From: Phycisphaeraceae bacterium
GTDB taxonomy: Bacteria > Planctomycetota > Phycisphaerae > Phycisphaerales > UBA1924
Direction: 5' to 3'
DNA: 37,132 bases
NCBI GenBank assembly: GCA_007693965.1
Contig: RECQ01000070.1
Coordinates: 1 to 37,132, forward strand
Both the position numbers and the translations under genes were made by a program. The stretch's first letter is position 1, and every line of letters starts with the position of its first letter. The notes under the pieces were generated by a model, which saw nothing but the letters and a program-made list of their open reading frames with translations, did not search any database and had not been told where the DNA came from. Positions 1 to 10,900 of the stretch are shown here, one piece after another.

Positions 1-67
1 GCCGACCGTTGCGGCCGCTCTCGCCGAGCGGGCCAAGGCCGAGCGTGCGGAAGGCTGTGACGCGTGA
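1..67 (+). CDS. 3' end of an unidentified upstream gene (partial)
   Basis: Reading from base 2, an open frame encodes PTVAAALAERAKAERAEGCD followed by Ala and a TGA at 65-67. The TGA overlaps the GTG start of the next gene as GTGA (64-67), the same kind of tight junction seen between the next two genes, so this is probably the real C-terminus of the preceding gene in the element's operon. The Ala/Glu/Lys-rich tail looks helical. Too little is visible to assign a family. Confidence 0.5.
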   Translation, partial: PTVAAALAERAKAERAEGCDA

Positions 68-330
68 ACACACCGACCGACAACCCCACCCGCCCCATCG
101 CCCTCCTCACCGCCCGCGAGGTCGCCGATCTCCTCGGCGTCCATGTCCGCTCTGTCTGGCGGATGTCCCAGACTGGTGATATCCCCGCGCCGATCCGACT
201 CTCCGAGCGCGTCGTCCGATGGCGCCTCGCGGACCTCGATTTGCATCTGCAACGGCTGGCAGACCATGCCCACCGGACCTCCGAGTTGTCTCGCCCATCG
301 GCGGCCATGCGAAACGGAGGCGCCCGATGA
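64..330 (+). CDS. MerR/AlpA-like helix-turn-helix DNA-binding protein (excisionase-type)
   Basis: This 88-residue protein starts at a GTG that overlaps the previous stop. Residues 14-60 (LLTAREVADLLGVHVRSVWR, then MSQTGDIPAPIRL and VVRWRLADLDLHL) match the compact winged-helix HTH of the AlpA/Xis/MerR-like family: a 'T..EVA.LLGV..RSVWR' recognition helix, a wing with 'PAPIRL', then 'RWR..DL'. In mobile elements such proteins act as excisionases or as activators of the integrase gene. Its stop overlaps the ATG of the replication gene (ATGA, 327-330), and an integrase follows, which fits control of excision or replication of the element. Which of these two roles it has cannot be told from the sequence. 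Confidence 0.8.
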   Translation: MNTPTDNPTRPIALLTAREVADLLGVHVRSVWRMSQTGDIPAPIRLSERVVRWRLADLDLHLQRLADHAHRTSELSRPSAAMRNGGAR

Positions 331-2750
331 ACATCACTCCCGATACCACAACACTCACTGTAGCCTTGCGCCTCGCGTCGCTCGGCCACAGGGTCTTTGC
401 CCTCGCCCCAAACGCCAAATGCCCGCGATCCGGCACACGCGGCGTCCATGACGCGACCACCGACCCCGAGACACTCGCCGTCTGGTGGCGCGCACACCCC
501 GATGCCAACCTCGGGCTCGCGCTTGGCGGAATCCTCGTCGTGGACATTGACGACCCTGACACGCCGTGGCCCGGCGACGCCGAGCGAGCCGCCGAACTCC
601 AGATGACCGCCGGCGCGATCCAAGAGACGCCCCGCGGCATCCACCTGCTCTTTCGTGCGCCCGATGGCGTCGACCTTCACTCGACCAGCGGCAAACTGGC
701 CCCCGGAGTGGACATCAAGACTGGCGCCGGCGCGTACATCGTCGTCGCCCCGAGTGTCCTCAACGGCAAGCCGTACCTCTGGCGCAAGGAGTGCGAACTC
801 GAGGTCGCCCCGAAGTCGCTCCCCATGCTGCCAGCGTGGCTGATCGACCAGATCGCGCAAGCGTCGAACCCAGTGATTCGCGCATCGATCGTGGCGGAGC
901 AGCCGGCATCGGCAACACCATGGACGGACACGATCAAGCGCGCCCGGGCATACCTCACCGGCGTCACACCGGCGCCGGTGCGAGGCCAGCGCGGCGGCGC
1001 GATGCTGTGGGCCGCGCGTGCTCTAGTCCGCGGCTTCATGCTCGACGACGACTCGGCGCGCCCACTCCTCGTCGAGCACAACGCTCGTTTCGATCCGCCC
1101 TGGCCGTCGGACGAAGCCGAGCGCGAGATCACCCGCAAACTCGCCGAGGCCCACCGCCTGCCCTTTGACAAGCCCAACGGCTGGCTGCTTACTCCGGATG
1201 TGCCCTGCGGCGTCGATCTCTCGCAGCTCGTGCAGACTCCTCGACCGCATCCTTCCATCGAGCGCTTCCGACCGTTTCCCACCGACTCACTGCCCGAGCC
1301 CGTCCGGTCCTATGTCGAGCAGGCCGCAGCTTCCATCAATCTGCACACGGCGACGATCGCCATGCCACTGCTCGCGGCGATCGCGAGCGCGATCGGCAAC
1401 GCGCGGATCGTTCGCATCAAGAGCGATTGGAAGGAGCCGTGCGTCCTCTGGTCGATGGTCGTCGCGCGCACCGGCGATGCGAAGTCACCCGGACTCGATG
1501 CCGCGGTGGGCTTTCTGCGAAGCATGGACCAGCGGGCCATCGCCGAGTGGCGCCGCGCAACCCGCGAGCACCAGAAGCAAAAGAAGGCGTCGAAACGGGG
1601 TACGCAGGACGCGCAGGATGACGATCCGCCCCCGCCGCCCAAGCGCTGCACGCTCCAGGACACCACCATCGAAGCCGCCGCTGCTGCGCTCGAGGCCAAC
1701 CCCCGCGGCCTGCTGCTCGAGCGCGATGAGCTCTCCGGCTTCTTCGCCAGCTTCGATGCCTATCGTAAGGGCGGCGCCGGCAAGGACCGCCCCTTCTGGC
1801 TCGCCGCCTATGGCGCCCGGCCGTATGTCAAGGATCGCAGCACGCAGCCGCTCATTGCCGTCGAGCGCGCCGCCGTCTCCATCACCGGCGTCATCCAGCC
1901 CGGCGTGCTGCAATCCGCGACGGATAAGACCGACCGTGAGGCCGGCCTGCTCGCCCGCTTTCTGATCGCCGCCCCACCGTCGCGAAAGAGGCCCTTCTCC
2001 GAAACGGAGACCGAGCAGCGTCTCATCGATGCGATGGGGCGCGTCTTCGACCGCCTCCTCTCCCTCGCGATGCTGCCGGACGGCGACACGTGGACGCCCG
2101 TCGAGGTCACCATGTCGCCCGAAGCCCGTGCCGTATTCATCGAGTGGCACAACGGCGCCGACGCGGAGCGCTTCGAAGAGCCCGACGCGGACATCCGAGC
2201 CCTGCTCAGCAAGGCCGGCGGCACGCTCGCGCGCCTCGCGTTGGTCGTGGAACTCGCAGCATGGGCGGGGCGCGAAACCGACACAGCGTCGGGCCTCGCC
2301 GCCGCGGTGGCGGAAGCGGGACCGATCGAGGTCACGCTCGATGCGGTGCGCCGCGCCATTGTGATCATGGACTGGTGCAATGCGGAGGCGCGGCGGGTCT
2401 ACACGATGCTCGGCGAGGAAGGTCCCGCGTCGCGCCGCCGCGAGGTAGTCGACCTCATCGAGCACCTGATCGAAGACCCCGGCCGTGGTGTCAGCCCCAA
2501 CGAACTCCGCAAACGCACTCGCCGCTTCGCGACCAGCCAGGAGGCGGAGGCTGCGCTCGATGCGCTCGTGCAGTCGGGCGCCGGCAAGTGGGACTACGCA
2601 GGCGGTGGCGCGCCAGGCCGACCCACCAAACGCTTCCGCTTCATCGAGCGCAGCACCGAAACCCCCGGCGACGCCGCCGCGGGGAGGGGTTTCGGAAACG
2701 GGGACTCAGGCGAGTGGGCCCAACCCTCGTCCGAGGCCCCCACGGCCTGA
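327..2750 (+). CDS. Prim-pol / DUF3987-type replication protein of an integrated element
   Basis: The product is 807 residues; the ATG at 327 was chosen because it overlaps the upstream stop. The N-terminal third resembles the bifunctional primase/polymerase (prim-pol) domain: VFALAPNAKCP, then WWRAHPDANLGLALG and the metal-binding strand VVDIDDPD, then GIHLLFRAP and GVDIKTGAGAYIVVAPS. A helical primase-C-terminal-like stretch follows, around residues 200-290. The middle (about 320-640) resembles the DUF3987 helicase-like family, with a degenerate P-loop-like ARTGDAKSPGLD, then LLLERDELSGFFASFD, where a Walker B-like acidic strand is expected, and ISGVIQPG-like ITGVIQPGVLQ. The end (about 690-780) looks like a winged helix followed by a disordered tail. 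Such proteins initiate replication of plasmids, phages and satellites. It is probably in one operon with the HTH gene; the integrase follows after 90 bases. Confidence 0.8.
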   Translation: MNITPDTTTLTVALRLASLGHRVFALAPNAKCPRSGTRGVHDATTDPETLAVWWRAHPDANLGLALGGILVVDIDDPDTPWPGDAERAAELQMTAGAIQETPRGIHLLFRAPDGVDLHSTSGKLAPGVDIKTGAGAYIVVAPSVLNGKPYLWRKECELEVAPKSLPMLPAWLIDQIAQASNPVIRASIVAEQPASATPWTDTIKRARAYLTGVTPAPVRGQRGGAMLWAARALVRGFMLDDDSARPLLVEHNARFDPPWPSDEAEREITRKLAEAHRLPFDKPNGWLLTPDVPCGVDLSQLVQTPRPHPSIERFRPFPTDSLPEPVRSYVEQAAASINLHTATIAMPLLAAIASAIGNARIVRIKSDWKEPCVLWSMVVARTGDAKSPGLDAAVGFLRSMDQRAIAEWRRATREHQKQKKASKRGTQDAQDDDPPPPPKRCTLQDTTIEAAAAALEANPRGLLLERDELSGFFASFDAYRKGGAGKDRPFWLAAYGARPYVKDRSTQPLIAVERAAVSITGVIQPGVLQSATDKTDREAGLLARFLIAAPPSRKRPFSETETEQRLIDAMGRVFDRLLSLAMLPDGDTWTPVEVTMSPEARAVFIEWHNGADAERFEEPDADIRALLSKAGGTLARLALVVELAAWAGRETDTASGLAAAVAEAGPIEVTLDAVRRAIVIMDWCNAEARRVYTMLGEEGPASRRREVVDLIEHLIEDPGRGVSPNELRKRTRRFATSQEAEAALDALVQSGAGKWDYAGGGAPGRPTKRFRFIERSTETPGDAAAGRGFGNGDSGEWAQPSSEAPTA

Positions 2751-2840
2751 CCGCCAGTTCGCCCAGCATTCCGCCTTCCTTGGGCGGACTTGATCCTCTT
2801 GCCGCCTTGCCCCTCAGTGTGTGCGAAAGGAATCGCCGAC

Positions 2841-4467
<1,627 letters not shown>

Positions 4468-4862
4468 GTTTGGGATTCGTTCGCGCCCCGGCGGCCTCGC
4501 GGCCGGACGGGGACCGTGAAATGTAGCCCCCGACGCCACCGTGTCAAGGCAACCGGTCGGCCCGACCCTCGAAGGGCCCGCGCCGGGCGGCCGAGGGGAC
4601 GCCGAGCCTGCGCGATAGCGAAGCGCCGAGCCGGTTCCGGACCGGATCCGGGCCGGATACGAGCAGGTTCCGGGTCGGATCTGTGCCGGTTTCAAGCGGA
4701 GATCGCGCGGTTTGAAGCAAGCCGGGCCGAGGCGCCTGGAGCCCTCTCCATCCTGCAGCGGGGCGGGGACGCCCCGGCTCGCTGACAAACGAAACCAACG
4801 CGCACCAACTCCCCAGTGCCCATCGCCCTTTCCCCATTCCCCATTCCCCATTCCCTCCCCCC
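4468..4862. repeat. Intergenic stretch with imperfect repeats; no gene seen
   Basis: No convincing gene is present. Positions 4630-4700 hold imperfect repeats of CCGGATC/CCGGATA/CCGGTTC type. Positions 4759-4782 match, over 24 bases, one arm of the hairpin at 24907-24977, so they are a solo copy of that dispersed family. Positions 4832-4852 are three tandem copies of CCCCATT just before the polA stop. The tRNA promoter should lie at about 4475-4520 on the minus strand, but no clear -35/-10 pair can be picked. Confidence 0.6.
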
Positions 4863-7742
4863 CTACTTCCCCTCATACCACGTCCGCGAGCACGCCGACT
4901 CCACCACCAGCGGCGCCGTCAACTCCATCGCCTTCTCCATGCGCTCCACGATCACCCGCCGCGCCGCCTCCGCCTTCTCCTCCGGCGCTTCGAAGAGCAG
5001 TTCGTCGTGGATCTGCACCAGCATCATCGTCCCCTCCAGCCCCCCCGCATCGCCCTTCTGCGGCGCGGTGATGCGCGTGTGCAGGTCCAGCATCGCCAGC
5101 TTGATCAGGTCCGCCGCCGAGCCCTGCACCACCGAGTTGATCGCCATGCGCTCCGCCAGCGCCTTGTCCTGCGGCCTTTTCGCATCGATCCCCGTGATCG
5201 GCCGTCGCCTTTTCAGAATCGTCTCGACATACCCGTGCTCCCGCGCCTGCGCGATGCACTCCTGCAGAAACGTCGCGATGCCCGGATACCGCGCCTTGTA
5301 GTCGTCGATGATCTTCGCGGCCTCCTTATCGCCGACGCCCAGCCGCCGCGCCAGCCCCCACGGCGTGATGCCGTAGACGATGCCGAAGTTCACCATCTTC
5401 GCCGCATCGCGCTGCTCGCGCGTCACCTGCTCGGGCTTCACATCGTTGATCTGGGCCGCCACCGCGCGATGAATATCCTCGCCGCGCCGGAACGCCTCGA
5501 GCAGCGCTTCATCGCGCGACAGGTGCGCCAGCATCCGCAGCTCGATCTGCGAATAGTCCGCCCCGATCAGCATCCTGCCCGGCGGCGCCACGAACGCCCT
5601 GCGGATCTCGCGCCCGATCTCGGTGCGGATCGGAATATTCTGCAGGTTCGGATCGCTCGAAGAAAGCCGCCCCGTCGCCGCCACCGTCTGGTTGAATGAA
5701 GCGTGGATCCGCTTCGTCTCCGGATGGATCGCCTCCTTCAGCGCGACCAGGTACGTGCTCACCAGCTTGGTGAGCTGGCGGTATTCGACGATGAGCGAGG
5801 GCACCGGCGTCGTCACCGCCGGATCCTGCGCCAGCTTCTCCAGCACCTCCATGTCGGTCGAGTGGCCCGTCTTGGTCTTGCGCAGCGGCCGGATGCCCAG
5901 CCCCGGCGCCAGCGGGTCGTCCGGCTTGTTGAACAGGATCTCCGAGAGCTGCTTCGGCGAATCCGGATTAAATGGCCGCGGCGCCGCGTCTTCGATCTGC
6001 TCGCGCAACCCCTGAATCTTCGTCCGCAGCCGCTCTGCCTGCCGGTCCAGTTCATCCGGATCAACCGCGACGCCGTTCCACTCCATCTCCGCCAGCACTT
6101 CCAGCAGCGGCGTCTCCACATCGCGCGACAGCTTCTCCAGCCCCAGCGCCCGCAGCTCGGGCTCGAGCCTGTTGCGCAGCCGCAGCGAAACATCCGCATC
6201 CTCCGCGGCGTAGGGCGTCGCCTGCTCCAGCGGCACGGCGTCGAACGTCCGCTGACTCTTCCCCTTCCCGATCAAATCCGTAATCCGCGTGCAGGTGTAA
6301 TCGAGCAGCGCCTGCGCCAGCGCATCCATCCCGTGCGAAGACCGCGATGAATCGACGAGAAAACTCCCGATCATCGAATCGAAGACGATCCCGCGCAAAC
6401 GCACACCCGCCCCCCGCAGCACCAGCAGGTCATACTTCAGGTTGTGGCCGCACTTGGGGACCGATTCATCCTCCAGCACGGGGCGCAATGCGTCGAGCAC
6501 CGTCTTCTCATCGAGGTGCGACGACGGATCGGGCGAGCGCACCGGGATGTAGCAGCCCGTTCCCTCCTCCATCGAGATCGACACGCCGCAGAGCTTGCAC
6601 TGCATCGCCGCCAGGCCCGTCGTCTCTGTGTCGATGGCGACGATCTCCGCCTTGCGCATCGCCTTCACCAGGGCATCGAGCTGCTTCTTCGTGGCGATCG
6701 TCTCGTACTGATCGCCCGTCGAGGCGCCGGAAACCGAAGTCGCCGCCCACGCCGGAGCGGGATGCTGATCGAAGAGGCCACCGGAGAAACCGCCGTCGTC
6801 CTTGCCCTCGCCGCCGCCGCGCTCACCCCGCGCAGTCGTCTGCGGCGTCGACGTCGCGCCCCCGGGCAGAAGCTGCTTCAACTCGTCCTGATACCGATTA
6901 AACCCGAGCTCACGGAAGATCGGCGCCAGCTCCTCCAGCTTCAGCCTCGAAACCGTCGTCCTCTCCAAATCGAAATCAATCGGCACATCGCGCTTGAGCG
7001 TGACGAGCTGCTTCGACAGCGCCAGCAGATCGCCCGCGGCCCGCAGCTTCTCGCCGCGCTTGCCCTTGATCTCATCCGCGTGCGCCAGCAGATTCTCCAG
7101 CGTGCCGTACTTCGAAACGAGCTGCGCCGCCGTCTTCGGCCCCACGCCCTCGACGCCCGGCACGTTGTCCACCGTGTCCCCCATCAGCGCCAGCATGTCC
7201 ACCACCTGCTCCGGCGTGACCCCCTTCTCCTCCTTCAGCTTGTCGACATCGATCAGCGTGTCGGTGTGGATGTCGTACATCTCGACGCGCCCGGGAATGA
7301 GAAGCTGCTGCAGATCCTTGTCCTTCGACACGATGCGGATGCGCAGATCCTCCCCGCCCTCCCCCTGCGCCAGCCTCGTGACCACCGTCGCGATCACATC
7401 GTCCGCCTCGACCCCCTCGACACCGATCACCGGCGCCCCGATCGCCTCCAGCATCGACACGCACCGCTCCACCTGCGGATGAAACCCCTCAGGCGCCGCC
7501 TCGCGATTGGCCTTGTACTCCGGGTACAACTCCGACCGGAACGACTCCCGATCCCCCGAAACATCGATCACCACCAGCAGATAATCCGGCCGCTGCCCGC
7601 GCAGCAGTTTCAGAAGCATCCCCGCAAACCCGAAAGTCGCGTTGGTCGGCTCGTTCGTCACCGGCGACGACATCGGCGTCCGAATCGCATGAAACGCGCG
7701 GAAGAACTGGGAGTGGCCGTCGATGATGTAGAGGGTTTTCAT
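4863..7742 (-). CDS. polA: DNA polymerase I with both exonuclease domains
   Basis: This 959-residue protein is the gap-filling and Okazaki-fragment-processing polymerase. Residues 1-295 are the 5' nuclease (YIIDGHSQFFRAFHA, VEADDVIATV, SKDKDLQQL, GDTVDNVPGVEGVGPKTA). After a Gly/Ala/Thr-rich linker (about 296-345) comes an intact-looking 3'-5' proofreading domain with Asp371 and Glu373 in AIDTETTGL, then GHNLKYDLL and the YAAEDAD motif. The polymerase domain has motif A around Asp729 (DYSQIELRML), motif B KMVNFGIVYG with the Phe typical of enzymes that select against dideoxynucleotides, and motif C around Asp913 (QIHDELLFEAPE). The length is near that of the E. coli enzyme plus a longer linker. 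Proofreading residues are retained, unlike in Taq-type enzymes. It is transcribed alone on the minus strand; its ribosome site is weak. Confidence 0.97.
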   Translation of the reverse strand: MKTLYIIDGHSQFFRAFHAIRTPMSSPVTNEPTNATFGFAGMLLKLLRGQRPDYLLVVIDVSGDRESFRSELYPEYKANREAAPEGFHPQVERCVSMLEAIGAPVIGVEGVEADDVIATVVTRLAQGEGGEDLRIRIVSKDKDLQQLLIPGRVEMYDIHTDTLIDVDKLKEEKGVTPEQVVDMLALMGDTVDNVPGVEGVGPKTAAQLVSKYGTLENLLAHADEIKGKRGEKLRAAGDLLALSKQLVTLKRDVPIDFDLERTTVSRLKLEELAPIFRELGFNRYQDELKQLLPGGATSTPQTTARGERGGGEGKDDGGFSGGLFDQHPAPAWAATSVSGASTGDQYETIATKKQLDALVKAMRKAEIVAIDTETTGLAAMQCKLCGVSISMEEGTGCYIPVRSPDPSSHLDEKTVLDALRPVLEDESVPKCGHNLKYDLLVLRGAGVRLRGIVFDSMIGSFLVDSSRSSHGMDALAQALLDYTCTRITDLIGKGKSQRTFDAVPLEQATPYAAEDADVSLRLRNRLEPELRALGLEKLSRDVETPLLEVLAEMEWNGVAVDPDELDRQAERLRTKIQGLREQIEDAAPRPFNPDSPKQLSEILFNKPDDPLAPGLGIRPLRKTKTGHSTDMEVLEKLAQDPAVTTPVPSLIVEYRQLTKLVSTYLVALKEAIHPETKRIHASFNQTVAATGRLSSSDPNLQNIPIRTEIGREIRRAFVAPPGRMLIGADYSQIELRMLAHLSRDEALLEAFRRGEDIHRAVAAQINDVKPEQVTREQRDAAKMVNFGIVYGITPWGLARRLGVGDKEAAKIIDDYKARYPGIATFLQECIAQAREHGYVETILKRRRPITGIDAKRPQDKALAERMAINSVVQGSAADLIKLAMLDLHTRITAPQKGDAGGLEGTMMLVQIHDELLFEAPEEKAEAARRVIVERMEKAMELTAPLVVESACSRTWYEGK

Positions 7743-7894
7743 GGGAGTTCAAACGAAGTCTCAAACCAGCCGCGGCGGCGCAACGACAGATCACCACATG
7801 CACGACACAAAGCGCACAACAAACGGCCCGAACATCATCCGAGCCCGGTGGAGCGGACATTGTATTTCCAACCCAGCCCGACGCGCACCCACCA

Positions 7895-8014
7895 CGCCCC
7901 GAAGGGGCGCCGGAATGTAGCCACGGGCGAAGCGAAGGCGCGACGAAGTCCGCCGAAGCGCAGCCCGTGGTGAAAAACCCGCGCAAAAACCGCCTCGGAT
8001 GGGACGGAGGGAGC
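7895..8014 (+). repeat. Dispersed intergenic repeat, copy A
   Basis: It begins with the small palindrome CGCCCCGAAGGGGCG, then ATGTAGCCACGGGCGAAGC, a variable middle, GCAGCCCGTGGT, and a distal CGGATGGGACGGAGGGAGC block. The same order of blocks occurs at 10901-11021 (opposite strand) and, shorter, at 13805-13903. It fills most of the gap between polA and the channel gene, and the spurious frames across it are not genes. The remaining bases, 7743-7894, hold nothing recognisable. Confidence 0.75.
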
Positions 8015-8037
8015 ATCGAACGAACTGGCGCAATCTA

Positions 8038-8856
8038 TCACACCTCATGGGGCGGGATCGTCTCGCCGCAATGAGGGCACACCCGTTCGCTCCGACCTGC
8101 GCCGGCACGCAATCGACCCATCGACTCGACAAACCCGCTCGCCAGGATCGCCGTCGGGAGCGCGACCAGTCCGACACAGACAATCGAAATGATCGCAGTC
8201 AGAAATTTCCCCAACCCCGTGATGGGATAGATGTCGCCGTACCCCACCGTCGTCAGCGTCGCCACAGCCCACCAGAGCGTCGCAGGAACGCTCGAGAATG
8301 CCTCCGGCTGCACGGCGTTCTCCACCTCATAGAGAACAAAGGCAGCGACAACGATGACAATGAGCATCATACCGCCGGCGACCGCGATGTCCCCTCTCTT
8401 CTGCGATAGCGTCTCACGAAGCAGAATCAGCGCGTTCGAATAGCGAGTCGCCTTGATAACCCGCACCAACCGCAGGAGTCGCAGCGCCCTGAGATACGGA
8501 CCACCAAAGGGGAACGCGGCGATATAGAACGGCAGAATCGCCAACAGATCGACAATCATCATCGGCTGCAACATGAATGCCAACCGCCCGACCACCGGCC
8601 GCCCCCGGGCTGGCCCGGATCCGCTCGCCCACACACGGAGCACGTACTCAACCGTGAACACGGCGACCGCCACGAACTCAATCGCCCACAACAATCCCCC
8701 CGCCTCCAAAGCCACGGCCTCCACCGTCGAGAGCGCTGTTGCGCACAGGCTCACCACAATCAGCGCCAGTATGAACAGATTCACAAACCTGCTCAGCGGG
8801 CTCAACTGACCATGCGCATCAAGCACGGACCAGACACGATCACGAGCAGTCGCCAT
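8038..8856 (-). CDS. Voltage-gated-type ion (potassium) channel
   Basis: The product is 272 residues from the ATG at 8856, chosen because GGAG lies 7 bases upstream; an in-frame ATG at 8874 would add six residues. The six-segment layout is visible: S1 (FVNLFILALIVVSLCATALS), S2/S3 (LLWAIEFVAVAVFTVEYVLR and MIVDLLAILPFYIAAF), an Arg-rich S4 (LRALRLLRLVRVIKATRY), S5 (GGMMLIVIVVAAFVLYEVEN), a pore helix with the filter TLTTVGYGD (TVGYGD at about 203-208) and S6 (FLTAIISIVCVGLVALPTAI). The TVGYGD filter is that of K+-selective channels. The C-terminus carries CPHCGETIPP, half of a zinc-ribbon-like motif. It starts 29 bases after the stop of the nuclease-like gene on the same strand, so the two are probably co-transcribed. 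Confidence 0.9.
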   Translation of the reverse strand: MATARDRVWSVLDAHGQLSPLSRFVNLFILALIVVSLCATALSTVEAVALEAGGLLWAIEFVAVAVFTVEYVLRVWASGSGPARGRPVVGRLAFMLQPMMIVDLLAILPFYIAAFPFGGPYLRALRLLRLVRVIKATRYSNALILLRETLSQKRGDIAVAGGMMLIVIVVAAFVLYEVENAVQPEAFSSVPATLWWAVATLTTVGYGDIYPITGLGKFLTAIISIVCVGLVALPTAILASGFVESMGRLRAGAGRSERVCPHCGETIPPHEV

Positions 8857-8885
8857 CACGATTCTCCGAACCATGCGAGTGTGGA

Positions 8886-10688
8886 TCAGGCGAGACTCAG
8901 TAGCAGCTCAGCTTTTTCCTTGTCAATCAGTTCAGTCCGGTTGAACAGACGAATGGGAAACGGCTTATTCGGCTCAGCTGTGCTCCACGACTCAGCAAGG
9001 TGCCGCAGTCCAGATGCAGTCACCAACGCGATATCCCAATTCGTTCTGGCCTTATACTGATGCGCGAGCTTGAGCGACTGCGGCGTAAAGTCAGGGCCGA
9101 TCACGAGAAAAGCAAGCGGGTTGTAGCCTTTCTCCTGCTCTCTTCGGAGATACACATCAAACTGTGAGTCCAGATGATCGTGAAGATTGACCTGTCTCTC
9201 AACCGACTTGCAGTCCCAGAGCATGCTGAAGTTGCCGTCGAGCAAAATGCGGCCGTCTGCAGTTCTACCTGATCCCTTCTTGTCGACATTCGCCCCCAGC
9301 TTTCGCTCAAACAAAAACACAGTGGCGGCCTCAAAGAAGTGCTCGATGTCCAGATCCTTTGAAATCAGCTTCTTTGCCTTGAGATCGCTGTATCGACGCG
9401 CTGCCAGCAATTCAAAATTGTTGTAATGAACCTCTCGATCGTCTTTCGTGGTCCTTTCCTCGAACGTGAGGTCGTCGTAGAAATCGATAAGACGTTCGAT
9501 AAGCCCGGGCTTGCTCCCCGATCCACTGAGCCCGACCTGCCGACACATCTCGGCGAGCTTGGGCTTGTCAAGCATCTCCAACACTTCTGCCGGCGCCAGA
9601 TCACTTCTGACGATGCGATGGATCAGTTCCTCTTTGTTTCCATACCGATCCATGCCCTTCGCAATCAGTATTCCGCGAAGATCAGCCAGCTTGACATTGT
9701 CATGCTGCAAAACACGGTAATAATTCGTATCCTGCAGCTGCAATCCAGCGACGTCATATCGCAGTGTCTTGACTACTTCAACCGGAATTACATCGTGATT
9801 CCGGTTGACTTCATCTCGATAACTCCAGAGCAACGACTCCCGCTGCAGCTTTTTCCGCGCTTCATGAACATCATCAGGTGTATGCAGGCCGCGATTCTTC
9901 TTCGGGAATCTGTTGATGTATGTCGAAATCAGCCAATGCTCCTCCATTGAAATGCTCAGATGCGCCCTGAGGGCTCTGAGCAACTGCGCCTCGTCCGCAG
10001 ATATGTCGTCATCATTTCTCCACGCGGCTTCAAGCACGATCCGGTACGTGTCATAGTGATGCCAACGAACCGCATCGTGCTTTTTCTTGTCGAAGAAATC
10101 CAGGCTCTTGGCCCTCTCGACAATCGACTTTTCAAATTCGATGACCTTCTCTTCTAGTCTGCGCTCCTCAAGGCTGTATGTCTCCTCTTGAAGCAGCACG
10201 TTGAACAGGATGATCCATTTCAGATTTCTCCGATCCACATCCGGATCGATTGCATCAAGCGCGCTCAGGACATGATCTTTTGATGCAATTTTCTTTGCCT
10301 CTCGCACCATCAAGTCCGTAAGCTCGTCATCGTTCAAGCCCTTGCGCGAATCTATGTGCTGACCGAGCACTCGCAGCTTCACGGTCTTGAGCATGTGCGG
10401 AGCAATGTCGGCAACATGTTTGCACAATGCGCGACGTCCCTGCAGTCGTTGCTCAAAAGCATCAGCTTTCGGCTTGCGATATGGGCGCTTCTTTTTTCTT
10501 GATGCGCCCTTGCGACTCTGGCCTCCAGCGTCTTCGCTACCAGAGGCATCACTGTCTGCTTCCATCTCAGAGTCGGATTGATTTTCATCTGAGGCCTCAC
10601 GATCGCTATCGGGCAACGCCTCTTGAATCGAGTCACGATCAACAGGCGCTTCTGCGCCCGTAAACGCACTCTTGTCTACGTTCTCCAT
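8886..10688 (-). CDS. SAP / TerB-like / PD-(D/E)XK-like protein, function unknown
   Basis: The product is 600 residues and no close named family was recognised. Residues 1-80 are acidic then basic and probably disordered (SDSEMEADSDASGSED, then SRKKKRPYRKPKA). About 225-300 resembles a TerB-like helical bundle (NDDDISADEAQLLRALRAHL, SISMEEHWLI). Two SAP-like helix-extended-helix motifs follow, at about 332-360 (VKLADLRGILIAKGM, NKEELIHRIV) and 373-404 (PKLAEMCRQVGLSGSGSKPG, LIERLIDFY); such motifs bind DNA. The C-terminal part (about 440-570) resembles a PD-(D/E)XK restriction-like nuclease core: ILLDGNFSMLWDCKS with Asp484 and Asp492-Cys-Lys494, then LAFLVIGPDF and NWDIALVTASGL strands. The codon use and A+T content clearly exceed those of the neighbours, suggesting horizontal acquisition. 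GGAG lies 8 bases before the ATG. Nuclease activity is inferred only from the motif. Confidence 0.75.
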   Translation of the reverse strand: MENVDKSAFTGAEAPVDRDSIQEALPDSDREASDENQSDSEMEADSDASGSEDAGGQSRKGASRKKKRPYRKPKADAFEQRLQGRRALCKHVADIAPHMLKTVKLRVLGQHIDSRKGLNDDELTDLMVREAKKIASKDHVLSALDAIDPDVDRRNLKWIILFNVLLQEETYSLEERRLEEKVIEFEKSIVERAKSLDFFDKKKHDAVRWHHYDTYRIVLEAAWRNDDDISADEAQLLRALRAHLSISMEEHWLISTYINRFPKKNRGLHTPDDVHEARKKLQRESLLWSYRDEVNRNHDVIPVEVVKTLRYDVAGLQLQDTNYYRVLQHDNVKLADLRGILIAKGMDRYGNKEELIHRIVRSDLAPAEVLEMLDKPKLAEMCRQVGLSGSGSKPGLIERLIDFYDDLTFEERTTKDDREVHYNNFELLAARRYSDLKAKKLISKDLDIEHFFEAATVFLFERKLGANVDKKGSGRTADGRILLDGNFSMLWDCKSVERQVNLHDHLDSQFDVYLRREQEKGYNPLAFLVIGPDFTPQSLKLAHQYKARTNWDIALVTASGLRHLAESWSTAEPNKPFPIRLFNRTELIDKEKAELLLSLA

Positions 10689-10900
10689 GACAATCGCTCC
10701 GCCTAGAAGGTTGACCGTGCGCTTCCCCGTTATCCCGGAGACCGCTGTATTTCAACTCTTATGATCAGTAAACGCAAAGTTTAGAGACACCACGCACAGT
10801 GTACAAAGTCGTGTGGCAACAATGCGGGCCGCCCCAGACGGGGCGGAGGAAACAACCGCCACTCTCGAAATCATCGATCGATCACACGCTGCGCAACAGC

